From assembly GCA_028455995.1 (NCBI GenBank), contig JABELC010000009.1:1-64000 (forward strand): a DNA stretch of 64,000 nt, given 5' to 3'. The position numbers and the translations under genes are program-made. Source of the DNA: Scleromitrula shiraiana. Lineage: Eukaryota > Ascomycota > Leotiomycetes > Helotiales > Sclerotiniaceae. The number at the start of each line of letters is the position of its first letter. The first letter of the stretch is position 1. Below, one piece after another: positions 43,942-55,621 of this stretch. The notes beneath the pieces are model-generated. The model had not been told where the DNA came from. It was given only the letters and a program-made list of their open reading frames with translations, and did no database searches.

Positions 43942-46563
43942 ATGTTCGGTCTAGCACCAGGAGATATGAGCGGGTTAGGATATCCTTCAGTCTATCGCCC
44001 ATCATCTAAGAGGAGGATATCAAATAAGGACGAGACCCCGTCGACAGCTAAACATTTCACGTATCCATCTGCGACAGAACCCTTTGAACCAGCTGTCGAT
44101 GGACCACCATCACCAGATCGAATACGTGCATACACCGAGCAGATGAGGAGGGGTTCAACATTGGGCAACAAATCATCTACTCCCTCATTCAACTCATCGT
44201 CCTCTTTTCGTTCACGACAATCTAGTTTAGATTCCACGAGTAACCTACGCTTACAACGCAACTCCTCCCAAAAATCAAACTCAAGTAGCATGGGAACGAA
44301 AGAAAGGCCGGAAAGCCTAACCATTTTTGGGAAATCGTTGTTCTCACGAAATAATAAATTTAGAAGAAATCATGGCTCCATGGGCGGCAGTTCCTCGTCG
44401 CTTTTGAGATCAACCCCTAGAAGCAGTTTTGAACGGTCCGAAAGAGCTCATAGTCCACCTCCTAGTAATAATCGACTGCGAAAAAACACCATTTCCGGAC
44501 CATATAACTTTCAACATGTTACTCACACTAGACAAGAACAGATACCGGACTTGAAACAAACTCCACGTTTGGAGCTGGCTACCGAGTTCTCCAACATTCG
44601 AGCTTCGCAAGCACCAACAAATGGCGATTTAAAAGGTATCAGAGCTAGAGATTTAATGTTCGAGAATTTCTCATCTGTATCACTAGACCACGTACCAGTT
44701 GCTCCTTCAAGCCCCAAAAGTCCAACAGCTCCTAGTACTCCTTTGAGAAGGCGTCTTCTTAGACCGTCTGTATCTCCTCCACAGCCATGGAAATCAATTA
44801 ACTACTCTATGTCACATGATAATTTGCGATCAGCTCCAATGCGCCCTCTACGATCTCCGCCTCCAGAGTCTCCTCGTCAAGCAGTGGTACCGCCACTTCG
44901 GACGTCATCTAGAACGGCTTCAACTTTTTTCAACCATATTGACCCAATGTCTACAGCACCAGTAATGGACGCGTTCCATGAACCCGCTCAATTCGATTTT
45001 ACAAATCCCGCACATTCACCTTTGTCGCCCCCTCGTTGGAATAGCGACTTTGAATTCGGCGATCAACAGCTGTCACATGCCGTCACTACACCCGGTGATG
45101 AAGCTTGGCCGCTATCTGCGCCATTGAATGGAGATTTTGGATTAGATCTTGCAGATGTTCCCGAAGAAGAAGAGAATGGTGGCAGGAGTCGATCAAGGAT
45201 GTCGAATTCCAGTGGCGAATTAAGACTTTCTAAATCGGTACCTGGGTTAAGGACAAGGGCGCTTGAACAAGCGCCTGATTTACCAGATCTAGAATCATAC
45301 TTTGCACGATCGGGATCTAACGAAACAACTAAAGTACCTCGATTATTCATTCCTTCGAATCAATCATTGTTAAGAGATTCATGGGAGGATGATATTGATT
45401 ATTGTTATGAGCACGAAGCTGAGGCAGATTGCGACTATGAATGGGACAAGAAGTCTGATGATGAGAACACCACTACCACCACCACCACCACCACATCTGT
45501 CCCAACCACCAAAGTTGATGCTGGTCTTGATTTAGATCTTGATAATGAGCGAACTACCTCTCCAGGTAGATTCCGACCATCACTACTACTTCCAGCGCTG
45601 TTTGATCTCCCTGATCTATCTCCTTTATCGGGTATCTCCAGCGCGTCATCATATTTGCACACTCCCACAAACTATCTGGCACCCGGACAAATCAGACCTG
45701 TCTCTCACTCCTCCTCATGCAAAGAATCGGATGGACTCAGTGCTTTTCCTACTCTTTTAATTCCTTCTGATGAATATCCTTCACAGAGCGAACAAGATGC
45801 TCTTTTCGATACCTACCATAATGACGATGTCTCTGCCACGTTATTACCTATAGATTCTTATGATGACCAACCATCATCTCCCGTAGAGGATACCAGCACG
45901 CTATCATACAGATCTTCGGTATATTCTCATGGAAGTTTCAGAAGTAGCTATAGTAGTCGATACAATCGATCCAGCCAAGATTCAGCTCTTCTCGTCTACC
46001 AAGCTGGCAGCATGAGCAAACAACACAGAAGCATCCACTCTGTATCTTCGCTACCCGATCTAATTCCTTCTGCACTACGTCCTAAACGTGACAGCAGAAC
46101 GCTCGGCAATATGATCTCTGCTCCTGAACTCGATGCACAAATTTCCAATCTCGAAGAAGAAGAGGAGGAGGAGAAAGACAACACCTCTACTTCTGAAAGC
46201 ACTGGCTTTCAGAGCATTGCGATGAATCATTACCGCAAACCTCTCAAACCGGCAAACTATTTCGCGCCTTCTAACATTTCAACTACTGTCCCCGATGCAA
46301 CTTCCAGCATTCTGAGCCCCGTAGCCGAGAGCTTCACCGACTCGCCACCCAGATCAGAGAACTCATCTTCTTTCGCCAGACCACTACCAAATCCGATCCC
46401 CGTCTCATCTATCATATCCAATCATGGAAGAAAGGTTTCCGCTCCAATTGATAGTATTACCAGTCGGGAATTCAAAGGACATACAAGATCCAATACTTCC
46501 AACATGATAATTCAAGGAAAGAGAAGAGGGAGTTATATGCTGTTCCCTACACCTCCATCTTGA
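43942..46563 (+). CDS. Large disordered protein with a CRIB (Cdc42/Rac-binding) motif
   Basis: A single-exon protein of 873 residues, strongly enriched in Ser, Pro, Asn and Arg and predicted mostly disordered. At about 184-197 lies ISGPYNFQHVTHTR, matching the CRIB consensus I-S-x-P-x-x-F-x-H-x-x-H (the final Gly is Arg). CRIB motifs bind GTP-loaded Cdc42/Rac. No kinase or other catalytic domain follows, so this is a probable Cdc42/Rac scaffold or effector rather than PAK. Many S/T-P sites (SPPPES, APSSPKSPTAPSTPLRR) suggest kinase regulation. A Thr run (about 512-521) comes from an ACC repeat, and an acidic run EEEEEEEK lies near 734. The first ATG is used; upstream frames overlap it but are not protein-like. 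Confidence 0.82.
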   Translation: MFGLAPGDMSGLGYPSVYRPSSKRRISNKDETPSTAKHFTYPSATEPFEPAVDGPPSPDRIRAYTEQMRRGSTLGNKSSTPSFNSSSSFRSRQSSLDSTSNLRLQRNSSQKSNSSSMGTKERPESLTIFGKSLFSRNNKFRRNHGSMGGSSSSLLRSTPRSSFERSERAHSPPPSNNRLRKNTISGPYNFQHVTHTRQEQIPDLKQTPRLELATEFSNIRASQAPTNGDLKGIRARDLMFENFSSVSLDHVPVAPSSPKSPTAPSTPLRRRLLRPSVSPPQPWKSINYSMSHDNLRSAPMRPLRSPPPESPRQAVVPPLRTSSRTASTFFNHIDPMSTAPVMDAFHEPAQFDFTNPAHSPLSPPRWNSDFEFGDQQLSHAVTTPGDEAWPLSAPLNGDFGLDLADVPEEEENGGRSRSRMSNSSGELRLSKSVPGLRTRALEQAPDLPDLESYFARSGSNETTKVPRLFIPSNQSLLRDSWEDDIDYCYEHEAEADCDYEWDKKSDDENTTTTTTTTTSVPTTKVDAGLDLDLDNERTTSPGRFRPSLLLPALFDLPDLSPLSGISSASSYLHTPTNYLAPGQIRPVSHSSSCKESDGLSAFPTLLIPSDEYPSQSEQDALFDTYHNDDVSATLLPIDSYDDQPSSPVEDTSTLSYRSSVYSHGSFRSSYSSRYNRSSQDSALLVYQAGSMSKQHRSIHSVSSLPDLIPSALRPKRDSRTLGNMISAPELDAQISNLEEEEEEEKDNTSTSESTGFQSIAMNHYRKPLKPANYFAPSNISTTVPDATSSILSPVAESFTDSPPRSENSSSFARPLPNPIPVSSIISNHGRKVSAPIDSITSREFKGHTRSNTSNMIIQGKRRGSYMLFPTPPS

Positions 46564-48561
46564 ATTTACATTCACTCGCTCACTATTTGTTTTTACCCAT
46601 CTTCTTTTACCATTCATCACATATAGATATTCACATACGATATATTTGAAATTGTGAATCTAACCACTTTTTGTTTCTACTAAACATTTTTTGCTTAATG
46701 CCTACGTTTTTGTACCGCCACATACATAAAAAATGTACAATGGATTTTCCTTACACACTTTGCTCTCGCTACCCCTCCTGGGGCAGAGGCACCACACTTC
46801 GGTACGACGAACCACGATATAATGACTGGGGTTTCCTATGTTTATTCTTACTCTTCGATTTACAATATATATTCGTTTACACTCGGAAAAAAGTTGTTGA
46901 AAAGCAGAAGAAAAAAGTCTCGTATTACCATTCAATCGTTACTATCTACATCACAAAACTTTTCCTTTTTCGTTTCATTTCTCGCTTCATTTCTCGCTGT
47001 TCCTTGGGCTTTTGGAAAATCATCAGCATTGTCGGTAGTTCGGAGGAAAGACAGGGCAAAAATTAAAAACAAAAATTATCTTAAAGGTTGCAAAAACCGG
47101 TGCGGTATTTAGGCCTGGTCGGCTGGTTGGTTTATGTGTTACGAGAGATATATGATTATGACAGAACCAGAATGCCCTGCAGGCATTAGGGGATTCCTTG
47201 GTGATGATATTGGTTTTTGGTTTATTGCTTCATTTCTCTTTTCTTTTCTCTTTTCTTTTTTGAGTTGGAGTTTGATATTTTTGTTCTCTTACTTCGCTTC
47301 TTGGTCTGAATATTGTAGGTTTAAGGTTGGGTTTGACAGGGTGCGGAGTGACTTTTCTCGTTGAAAAAGCTTATAGACTGGAAGGAAGGATTGGTCATTT
47401 TTCTCGAGCTCCAAATACTTGAATTGGGTTGTTTTTGACTGCATGTATGGTTTTTGGGATATTGTATTTGTTTCTTTGTTATCTTATCCATCTTTTGAGG
47501 GATTTCACCCTATTTGTTTGGAGTGTTGTTTATCTATGTACTCTTCTGGTGTTTACTTACTTCGGATTGTGGGAAAGGTGGGAGGTGGTGAAGTGGTGTG
47601 TATTGGTATTCCAGGCGTGGGAACGGGTAGAAAGGGAATGGAATGGAGTATTTGGAGGTTGATTTGTTGTACGATGGATGGATGAAGGTGTGCTATACGC
47701 ATGACGGTTGGGTGTAATATCTTGTGTGTTGGTCTGTGGATCAAGATTTTATCTGATTATTATTACAATTATTTATATCCTACATCATATATCTTAGTTT
47801 GAGGGGGGACGGTTGAATATAAGATCTTTTTTCAAAATTTCAGTCTTCAGAATCTGAAAAAAGTATCCTTCCTGTGTCAAATTTCTCTAGACATTAGCTT
47901 CGACTTCATTGTAACGAGCACCATACGACGTCGCAGATAAATATCAGCAACGACCTTGAAAGTATAGGATAGGTCACACCAATCCATCTGTCTTATTATT
48001 TCAACTGATCGGAATTTGCTCGTGAATGGCGCCAATTGACAAATCTTACGGTTTAAGTCAGAGTTCAGTGGACTGGTAGATTTGAGTGTATGGGCGGGAA
48101 GGGAACAATCACTATATTAATCTTACACATTCAGGGTTTGAGTTCTGCTTTTCTTATGGAAACAGACCGTAAAATAGATATATTGTTCATTGCATCTTCA
48201 TCTTCCTTCCCCCTTTGGTATTCATTCATAACCAGAGCAAAGAAGTGAATGAGAGTCTTAGGTCCGGATGATTCATATGACCCTTACGCCTGGATAGATT
48301 CACTTTCTGTTTGTACAAGAGCCAAATATACTACGGGATTGAGCATGGCATGTGTTAGCAATCACAATCTTATCCTCCAGATTTCTTGCTCACTGACCTT
48401 TTGTTTCCATTTATCTTTCCATCCAGAAAATATTATATTGATACAAACCTCGTCACAGACCAAATCCAACAAATAAACAACAATCAATACACGCCATATA
48501 CTTACCTGTCTATCCATCTTCACCTACACAAAATAAGTCGTCCGCCTACCATCCACCCAAA
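46564..48561. other. Gene-free spacer
   Basis: About 2 kb following the CRIB gene. Several plus-strand frames (46671-47112, 47419-47685) are hydrophobic and T/G-rich without family patterns, and I read them as chance. An 'ttcttttctc' repeat lies at about 47228-47258. Confidence 0.5.
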
Positions 48562-48903
48562 ATGTGCATCATAACCCTGATCCGCTACACCCATTGCCTC
48601 TGCACCACAACACACATCCTACTCTGCCCCAATCTGATAGCCCGCTACCAACTCTTCACTGCCTCTCAGACGATAGATGTTGGAGAAAGCGAGGCCTTGT
48701 CTTGTTTCTGGCGTGAAGACAAACGCGCTTCTATTGAACAACCTTGTGGAAATAAGGAATGTCCCGAGAAGGAGGTTAGGAAGGTAGATTGGGATATTGG
48801 CGAGAAGAACATGAATCTATCTGCGGAGCTGGAACGAATAAAGAGGAACAATGCTAATATGTGGAGTTTGGGAGATTTGGAAGCAGAGGGTGAGATTTTG
48901 TGA
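48562..48903 (+). CDS. Doubtful small hypothetical protein
   Basis: A 113-codon frame starting MCIITLIRYTHCLCTTTHIL. The opening (Met-Cys, a short hydrophobic run, then Y-T-H-C and further Cys) recalls a common class of small fungal hypothetical proteins with a Cys/His-containing start. The C-terminal half is charged and helical (NMNLSAELERIKRNNANMWS). Four N-terminal Cys and CGNKECPEKE could bind metal. A CA-rich, pyrimidine-rich leader precedes the ATG (CCAAAATG). There is no signal peptide or known domain. It may be a real short gene or a chance frame. Confidence 0.45.
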   Translation: MCIITLIRYTHCLCTTTHILLCPNLIARYQLFTASQTIDVGESEALSCFWREDKRASIEQPCGNKECPEKEVRKVDWDIGEKNMNLSAELERIKRNNANMWSLGDLEAEGEIL

Positions 48904-50332
48904 TGGGATAGCAAATGGATTTGGAGATTGGTTGAAATTCGGGATAACTTGGTAAATGTACCGGTAACTGGTTGTTGAATATCCTCCTTCGTATGAGTGA
49001 GTCTCAACTTATCATGCCAAGCATAGTATTCATTAAGCAGAGGAGGGTATTGATTCCTTGGCTACTTAGTAAATACGCGCTTACTCCGTATACTAAGGTT
49101 GAAAAGTGGAAGATATATCTTCAAGAATGCTTACGATTGCAGTAAGTTTGGCGCAGACAACGGATATTTCATGATCCGAGATCAGCCAAGAATAAATAAT
49201 TTTCCAGATTTCATGTCAAATACTTTGCAAATTCAAATGTGTGTGCTATTCTTTCTCTATATTTAAACTCATTATTCTTGGCATTCGAGGAGAAACTAAA
49301 CCAACAAACTGTATATCTCTTGGCAAAGTACCTGTTCTTCAAGCCTACGGAGATACGAAAAAATACGTTCATTTAAGCAAGGATGATAAATATTCCTTTG
49401 CTGTACAAAATGAGTTTGAAAATGCCAAAATCCTCAAATACTGATGACCGATGAGGCAGTGAGGGGTAAACAAAATGATGATGTCAAGCGAGAAAGAAGT
49501 TTCTCAAATACTCTTAAGGAAATCAGATCGATGAAGCTAACAGAATTTTAGCTTCAGAGCTAAGGGACTAGTCGCCTGCGCTAGAATTAACTTCCACTCT
49601 TTAGGGCTTCTAAATCTAAACCTAAAGCTTCACTAACCACATAGACAGCTAGCTTTGATGACGATGTGGCTCATCCCGGTCAATGAACATCAACATACAG
49701 TAGGTCCTCAAAGACATACCGGTATTGACAGTTGCCCCTCAGACCCCGATATTACCACTCTCGATTTTTCTGGGGAACAAAGTATCAACTTGGCGATTGT
49801 CATGGATTGATCAGAACGAGTATAGTAGGAATACCAAGAGATTAGCTCATAACCTACTTTGTACCTACTTGATATGGTACCACTCTAGAGATGTCATATT
49901 GTGGCAATCTCCGAATAGCCTTTTCGAAGTTAATGTATAAGTACTCAGGATTTTCAAAAAGAAGTACTTGGCAAGTATTTTCATTGCCACTGCCATGGGA
50001 TTTTGTTTAGATGTATTCTTGGCATTGCTTTTAGGGGAGGAGAGCAGGGCAGAGAGGAGAGGGGAAAACGGCAATTCTTGGAATTAGTCTCTGTTTATAT
50101 AGTAGGATAGTTCATTTAGGGTCTGATAGTGCCGTGGCGTAGATCATGCACTATGTCGACGTCAAGTATAAGAAGATGTGAAAGTTCCGTTCTTCATTTC
50201 GATTTTTCTTCTTTATAATCATCCACATTTTAAAGCAATACCTCGCATATACACACAAAACACCAATTTCTCATTCATAATCAATTAAACATAACTCAAC
50301 ACCACTCAAACGAATAAACAAACTCAATCATC
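48904..50332. other. Gene-free spacer
   Basis: About 1.4 kb, AT-rich. The last 130 bp before 50333 are CA-rich and purine-poor, like a 5' leader of the secreted CHRD-like gene. Short frames (49241-49444, 49725-49940) have no recognisable content. Confidence 0.5.
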
Positions 50333-51123
50333 ATGAAATTTACCCTCGCAACCGCCTCCCTCTTCCTCACCACCTCTGTTCTCGCAGCCCCAGCCCCAGT
50401 TGCAGAACCCGCCGCAGACCCTCAAACTTATGCATCTTACGGTTCATATGGTTCAGGAACTGGCACAGGCACAGGAACAACTTATGCATCATACGGATCA
50501 TACGGAGCCTCATCTGGAGGCTCGGGCGGAACTGGCACTGGAGCCACACCACCCAGTTCATCCCCACCATCTACAGGAAGTGTGCGCGGAGGAAATGGAC
50601 CATTCGTTTTCACCAGCACTTATAATGTTGTTGCAAGAGGATCCGAAGTGAGAAACGCTACGGCTTCTGTTCCTGGCTCGCCCTCTGCTGTCGGATATTT
50701 CAATTTTGGGATTAATTCAGCCGCTGATACCATTTGTTATGTAAGTATTTCTTTTATTTTTCTCTCTATATTTCACGGTTCTATCCCATCCCGAAACTAA
50801 CAAACATCTTCTAGAACATCACCTTAATAGGCGTATCCGGCGGTTATCAATCACCCGCCAATACCGCAACACACATCCACGAAGGCGTACGTGGAGGGTT
50901 TGGACCCCCACGTATCGCATTCCCCAACCCTGTTGGCGATGATAGTAGACGTGTTAGCTATGGTTGTTTAACTGGTCCATTCACCACCGGTGTGATGGCC
51001 AATGGACAGGATAGCGGCACCGGATTCAAGGTTGCTCAGATTGAGGCTAATCCTGCGGGATTTTTCGCAGATTCTCATACTATGATGTTCCCTACGGGAG
51101 TTGTTAGAGGACAATTGGCTTAG
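50333..51123 (+). CDS. Secreted CHRD-like protein with Gly/Thr/Tyr repeats
   Basis: Two exons, 50333-50740 and 50815-51123, with a GTAAGT..CTAG intron of 74 nt give 238 residues. Residues 1-18 are a signal peptide (MKFTLATASLFLTTSVLA), then a short pro-like AP-rich stretch. Low complexity follows (about 31-80) with two copies of TYASYGSYG separated by a GTGTGTGT run. The C-terminal 150 residues are CHRD-like: FVFTSTYNVVARGSEVRNAT, GYFNFGINSAADTICYNITL, THIHEGVRGGFGPPRIAFPN and a SHTMMFPTGVVRGQL end, with the 'H-I-H-x-G' and 'G-x-x-R-G-Q-L' features of the family. CHRD-type proteins are found on fungal cell surfaces; molecular function is poorly known. The promoter leader is rich in CA, typical of well-expressed fungal genes. 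Confidence 0.87.
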
Positions 51124-52440
51124 ACTGGATGTAATGAGCAAATAAATATTTGGTAGAGGGAATCGTGTTTGGAGTCGAGACGAGATGAGATCAAACAACA
51201 TGAGAAGATGTGGGACAATGAAATCAGATAACATTTAGCTGATTGGATAATGTTTTATTGTGAGATGGTTATATCATGATGTTTAATGAATATAATTTCT
51301 TTCTTAATATTGTTTTGTTAACAATTAATGGTTCACATGATTGTGAGCTGTTAAATTTATCTTTCGAAAAAGAATATATGAATATGGGAGTCTGATTCAA
51401 ACTCGGGTGGAATGCCCTAAATTCTAGCGCTTAAAGCCTATAATTATAGGTGGCTTTAAGCTTTAGGCTTTGTAATTTATAGTAATCTGATGAGCATACT
51501 AATTCTATATCTTTCATAAATACAATGGTACTAGTACTTTATAATACTTCAATGATTTATAAATCTTGTTTATTGATTTTATAAGGCATTCTACTACTAG
51601 TAGAGTCTGAATCATTCAGACTTCCGTACAGCAACGGTACCTTATCTGCTTCAACTTGAAGTTACTAGTATATCACTGGCATGATCATGACGCAAGTACT
51701 ACTATCATATTACTAGTTAATCGTTCGACTGAAGTTCGATTAGTGTTTATAAAGGGATTTCGCTTCTCTATTGATATAGTAACTTCAAGTTGAAGCAAAA
51801 TATTCTTGCTACTAGTGATAAGTAACTTGGTTTGTTTTTTTGAAAATAAATTTTTGATTTTAGTATCTAAAACTGACTGCATTAGTAGTAATTAATTTTT
51901 ATTTAATTTATTTAAAAATCAAAATTATATTTTAACTGCTAGTATATATACTACTACTACTAGTAGAAGTAGTAAAGTTTAATTTAGATTCAACTTGAAA
52001 ATTCAAAATTTTTAAATTTTTGATAAAATATTAATAAACTTTTACAGAAAAAATTTTTCTTTCAAGTTATTAAAGATATTTTACTAGTATTTATATTACT
52101 ACTAATAAAAAGGCGAAGTCCTTTTACAGAACTTGAAGTTAAGCGAAGTCGGACGACTACTAGGTTTCTAGCGAACTACGTTTCGCCAGGATGTTACATA
52201 TCCTGGGGGGTGAATGCGGCTCGGCTCCAATCAGATTAACTGTGTCGTAATATGAATGGCTCGTTCCAACAGTTCGTCCCTTCTTTCCATCATGGTATAG
52301 AAGAAATGACCTTTTGTAGTATAGCATTTAAAAGGAACGTAACTCACTAATGCAAAACTTCTCAAATCGTTAGTTGTCTATCATGGCGACATTCGAGTTT
52401 GTTCAGGTCAACTTTGAGAAGATTGCTACCTAGTGATAGA
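51124..52440. other. AT-rich spacer with ACTAGTA-type words
   Basis: About 1.3 kb, extremely AT-rich at 51840-52110. The 'actagta' word recurs, a perfect 20-bp inverted repeat is listed separately, and 'gcgaagtc' occurs twice (52112-52155). It looks like decayed repetitive DNA, but no element can be named. Confidence 0.55.
51648..51796. repeat. Inverted repeat, 20-bp perfect arms
   Basis: Arm 51648-51667 (gcttcaacttgaagttacta) is the exact reverse complement of 51777-51796, with 109 bp between. The complementarity resumes after a 3-bp offset (tatc/gata). This could be the relic of a small MITE-like element. Confidence 0.8.
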
Positions 52441-53706
52441 GCACCATTTATTCTAAATGCGAATAACGACGACCATTTTAACATCCGTCGAGCTTGGGCG
52501 TATGAATTTATAAACAAAGCATTGAAGCCTCAAGAGCCACTTGTTAAAACACATGTGGATAAATTGATCAGTTGATTGCACGAATAGATCAATAAATCTA
52601 AAGGATATTATGTAGATTTAGATCTCGTGAAATGGTATAACTTCGTAACATTCGATATCATTGGAGATTTAGCCATCGGCGAGTAATTTAACTGTCTCGA
52701 AAAAAACCGAGTATCACGCATGGGTTGCCCTGATTGTATTTCATTCCCAGGCTGCAGTTATCTCAGCATCATTCCGTTATTATCCGTGGTTTTCACACTT
52801 CTGATTATATCTGTACCCAAAGCTACGTTACAAAAACAACGAGATCATTTTAACAATACAAAAGAGAAAGTTCGACGCCGGCTTCGATTGCAAACCGACT
52901 GTCCTGATTTTCTATCATACCTATCACACCTATCACGGTCAAAGCAAGAGCTCAGTGAAGCTGAGATTGAATCAACAGCTGCTATCATAATCATGGCTGG
53001 TAGTAATTCTCTTGCTACTTCTCTAGCATGTACAACCAATTATCTGACCAAATTCCCCAACACTTTGGAAAGAATTAACCAACGAGATACGAACTTCATT
53101 TGAGAATGAATCAGATATGGGTCTTGAAAGTCTAGCAAAACTACCATATCAATCAGCCGTCATTGAGGAAGAGCTTCGTATCTGTGCGCCAGTTCTACTG
53201 GGCATGCCTCGTGTTGTGCCCGAAGTGGTGATACCGTGTGTGGAGAGTGGTTACCAGCTGGAGTGAGTCGTAATTTCTGATTATACTACCCAATAAGCTG
53301 ATGGCTAAGGTGAAAACCCTCCTAGACTTGTGTCTCGTACATGCAATATGCGGCTAACGATTCATCTATAAACTTCCATCAACCAGATGATTTCATTCCT
53401 GAACGCTGGCTTGAGAGTTCTCGATCCTCATTATTATTCATCCATGACGGAAGGGAGGCACACCAACATTTTTCCTTAGGTCCCCGCGGCTGTCTGGGCT
53501 ATAAATTAGCATATCTCGAGGTTCGTCTTATTTTAGCAAAACCGATTTGGAATTTTGATATCTGTAGACACCTTGGTCCAAAATCTAGTCTCGATTGGGT
53601 AATTCAGAAAACGTATGCAGTATGGGTTAGAGAATCATTTATTGGACGCCTGACAGCTACGAACACTTCTACTCTCATCGAATTTGATCATTCGATTAAT
53701 TCATGA
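52441..53706 (+). pseudogene. Cytochrome P450 pseudogene
   Basis: Plus-strand pieces of a class II fungal P450 occur in order: ILNANNDDHFNIRRAWAYEF, ALKPQEPLVKTHVDKLIS, LVKWYNFVTFDIIGDLAIGE, (frame change) YHAWVALIV..SASFRYYPWF, LQKQRDHFNNTKEKVRRRLR, the I-helix SEAEIESTAAIIIMAGSNSL, the ExxR helix (VIEEELRICAPVLLGMPRVV), FHQPDDFIPERWLESSR, and the heme loop FSLGPRGCLGYKLAYLEVRL. In-frame stops occur after KLIS, LHE and IGE, and there are frame changes near 52700 and 52780-52800 and after NFI (53101). The I-helix AGxET site reads AGSNS. The layout resembles the benzoate-hydroxylase/isotrichodermin-hydroxylase-type P450s of secondary metabolism. The N-terminal third is missing. No functional enzyme is possible. 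Confidence 0.9.
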
Positions 53707-54238
53707 TCCGTAGTTTTAGAACTGTCTCTAAGACAGGGGACAAAGAGATAGAGGAAGGGTGTGTTAAGGGCGAATTCTAAGTGGTAGCATTTTTCCTCGA
53801 TCCAAAGGGTTGGGGGTTTGCCACAATCCCGTATACTTGAGCGAATCAAATTTGTTTAAAAGTCTTATAGGTCTAAGACGCTAAAAGAGCCTGTCCCCGC
53901 TGCCGTAGGGTCTATTCTTCCGAAGCTTTTTGTTTTGTTCTCTAGTATTGCATGTTTGATTTAGCAGAATGAAAAGAACCATGGAGATCAAAGTATATAG
54001 CGAGCTCGACTGCAATTTTGAAGATTTAGTTTATCATCTTTGGGCCTTAAAGAAAGGAATATAGTATATACACATGCATAAATTTCAAAGAATCATGAAT
54101 ATATACAAAGTTGCCATTTACCACATATTCTTCCAACCTCACAAACTATGATCTATATACAGTGTACACAGCGAGCCTAATAATTCCTCATACCACTCGT
54201 AACCCCACATAATCCCCCCCCCCGCAAAGAAACCTCCC
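53707..54238. other. Spacer between two pseudogenes
   Basis: About 530 bp between the P450 relic and the hydrolase relic, which converge here. No gene is seen. Confidence 0.5.
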
Positions 54239-54773
54239 CTACTTACCCACCCAAGTAGCCGCAAAATTATAAGCATTCCTAACCGTATTATTATACTCCC
54301 CATCAAAAGTCTCACACGCCGTACACGGACGGCTCCACTGTATGCGCCGCCCCCTCCACAAAAGCAACCGTACCATCATTACTCTTACAAGTCAAGAACC
54401 GTTTCTCCGCATTTAGATACTCATAATGCCCCGTATTACCCAGAAAAAGAACAGGGACGCTGATGCCCGTTACCACGTTAATGGGAACCATGTGACTGGA
54501 GTTCCACACAACGCCGACGAGTCCGTCTTCTTTGAAGGCAAGTCCTCGTTTATGCGGATGGCGTAGGTGCGCAGGAAACGCCCAATGGTTGTTTTGAGGG
54601 CGCTGGATTGGAAGGAGTCGGTTCCTGTGGCGGCGGGGAGGGACACGCACAGAGTGGATGATTTGATTACTTATGCTGCTGTTGTTGAGGATGAGATCGT
54701 GGGCGTAGGTTGTGCGTCCCGCGTCGCCTCGCTCCCTGAAGCTTAAAACTGAGGAGATACCTTGATTGGACAA
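54239..54773 (-). pseudogene. Alpha/beta-hydrolase C-terminal pseudogene
   Basis: The minus strand encodes pieces in different frames. VSLPAATGTDSFQSSALKTT and IGRFLRTYAI are in one; GLAFKEDGLVGVVWNSSHMV, VTGISVPVLFLGNTGHYEYL and FVEGAAHTVEP in a second; and PCTACETFDGEYNNTVRNAY ending NFAATWVGK-stop (54241-54239) in a third. The 'I-S-V-P-V-L-F-L' strand and the 'G-A-A-H' motif, with the terminal catalytic His, are typical of the last part of alpha/beta hydrolases. At least two frameshifts (near 54535 and 54335) break it, and the nucleophile-bearing half is absent. An unrecognised intron could explain one break, but not the missing half. Confidence 0.72.
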
Positions 54774-55621
54774 ATCTCGTGTCGACTCGGATATATCAGT
54801 AAATAAATAAATAGAATGAGATGAGATGAGGAATATCTCTTTAGATACTAGTATCCCATTATACTAGTAGATAAACCAGCAAACCAGCAAACCAACAAAC
54901 CAACACCCATTCAATCATTCAATCATTCAATCATTCAATCATCCAATCACTACCGTACAGCCAATAAAAAAAAAGTGAAAAGGTGAAAATAAAAGGTGAA
55001 AACAAAAGATAAAGATTCGATATATCAACTTGAAGAAAACGAAACGAAACGAAACGAAAAGTGAAGATGTCATATATCCATGAATTAATTAAATAGATAC
55101 ATGATCGAAATATCGAATGCGTCATGATTTGAATCCACTCTAATCCAATCCACTCCAATCCATCCTCTAGAAAACTCAAACTAATCAATCAATCAATCAA
55201 TCAATCACCTATCGCGATTTATAATATAGTACTTATTTATGTCCTCTCCTCTCCCTGCTGGCAGCCATGCATACATCCATATATACATCCATATATACAT
55301 CCATACATACATCAATCCATACATCAATCCATGAATCCGTAATCTCCGTGCGTCAAACCATTAATATGATATGAGTAGAATCTTCGCGCCATCAATCAAG
55401 CTATCGAGCTATCAAACAACTAAAATAGAATAGAATAAAATAAAATAAAATAAAATAAAGTCAAAGTTTTTCTTTTGGTAAACTTCGCTAAGAACGCCCT
55501 CGCAATGCAAAACAGCACATGCAATATACATCCATCAACACAACAAGAACATCACTCCGCAACTCTCTTCACCCGTCCATCAAATGTGCACACACTGGCA
55601 CCTTCTACCACCGCCCTCACC
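54774..55621. other. Microsatellite-rich 3' flank of the ABC gene
   Basis: About 850 bp with 'caatcatt' repeats (54908-54945), 'aaacg' repeats (55035-55059), (AATC)n at 55178-55206, 'catacatccatatata' repeats (55270-55330) and 'aaaat' repeats (55432-55460). No gene is seen. Confidence 0.6.

Noticed and set aside
46671..47112. Hydrophobic plus-strand frames after the CRIB gene
   Set aside because: T-rich 3' flank; the apparent membrane segments reflect base composition.
54312..54773. The 153-codon minus frame as an intact gene
   Set aside because: Its first part is out of frame with the hydrolase-like sequence and the conserved C-terminus continues in another frame, so it is a pseudogene.
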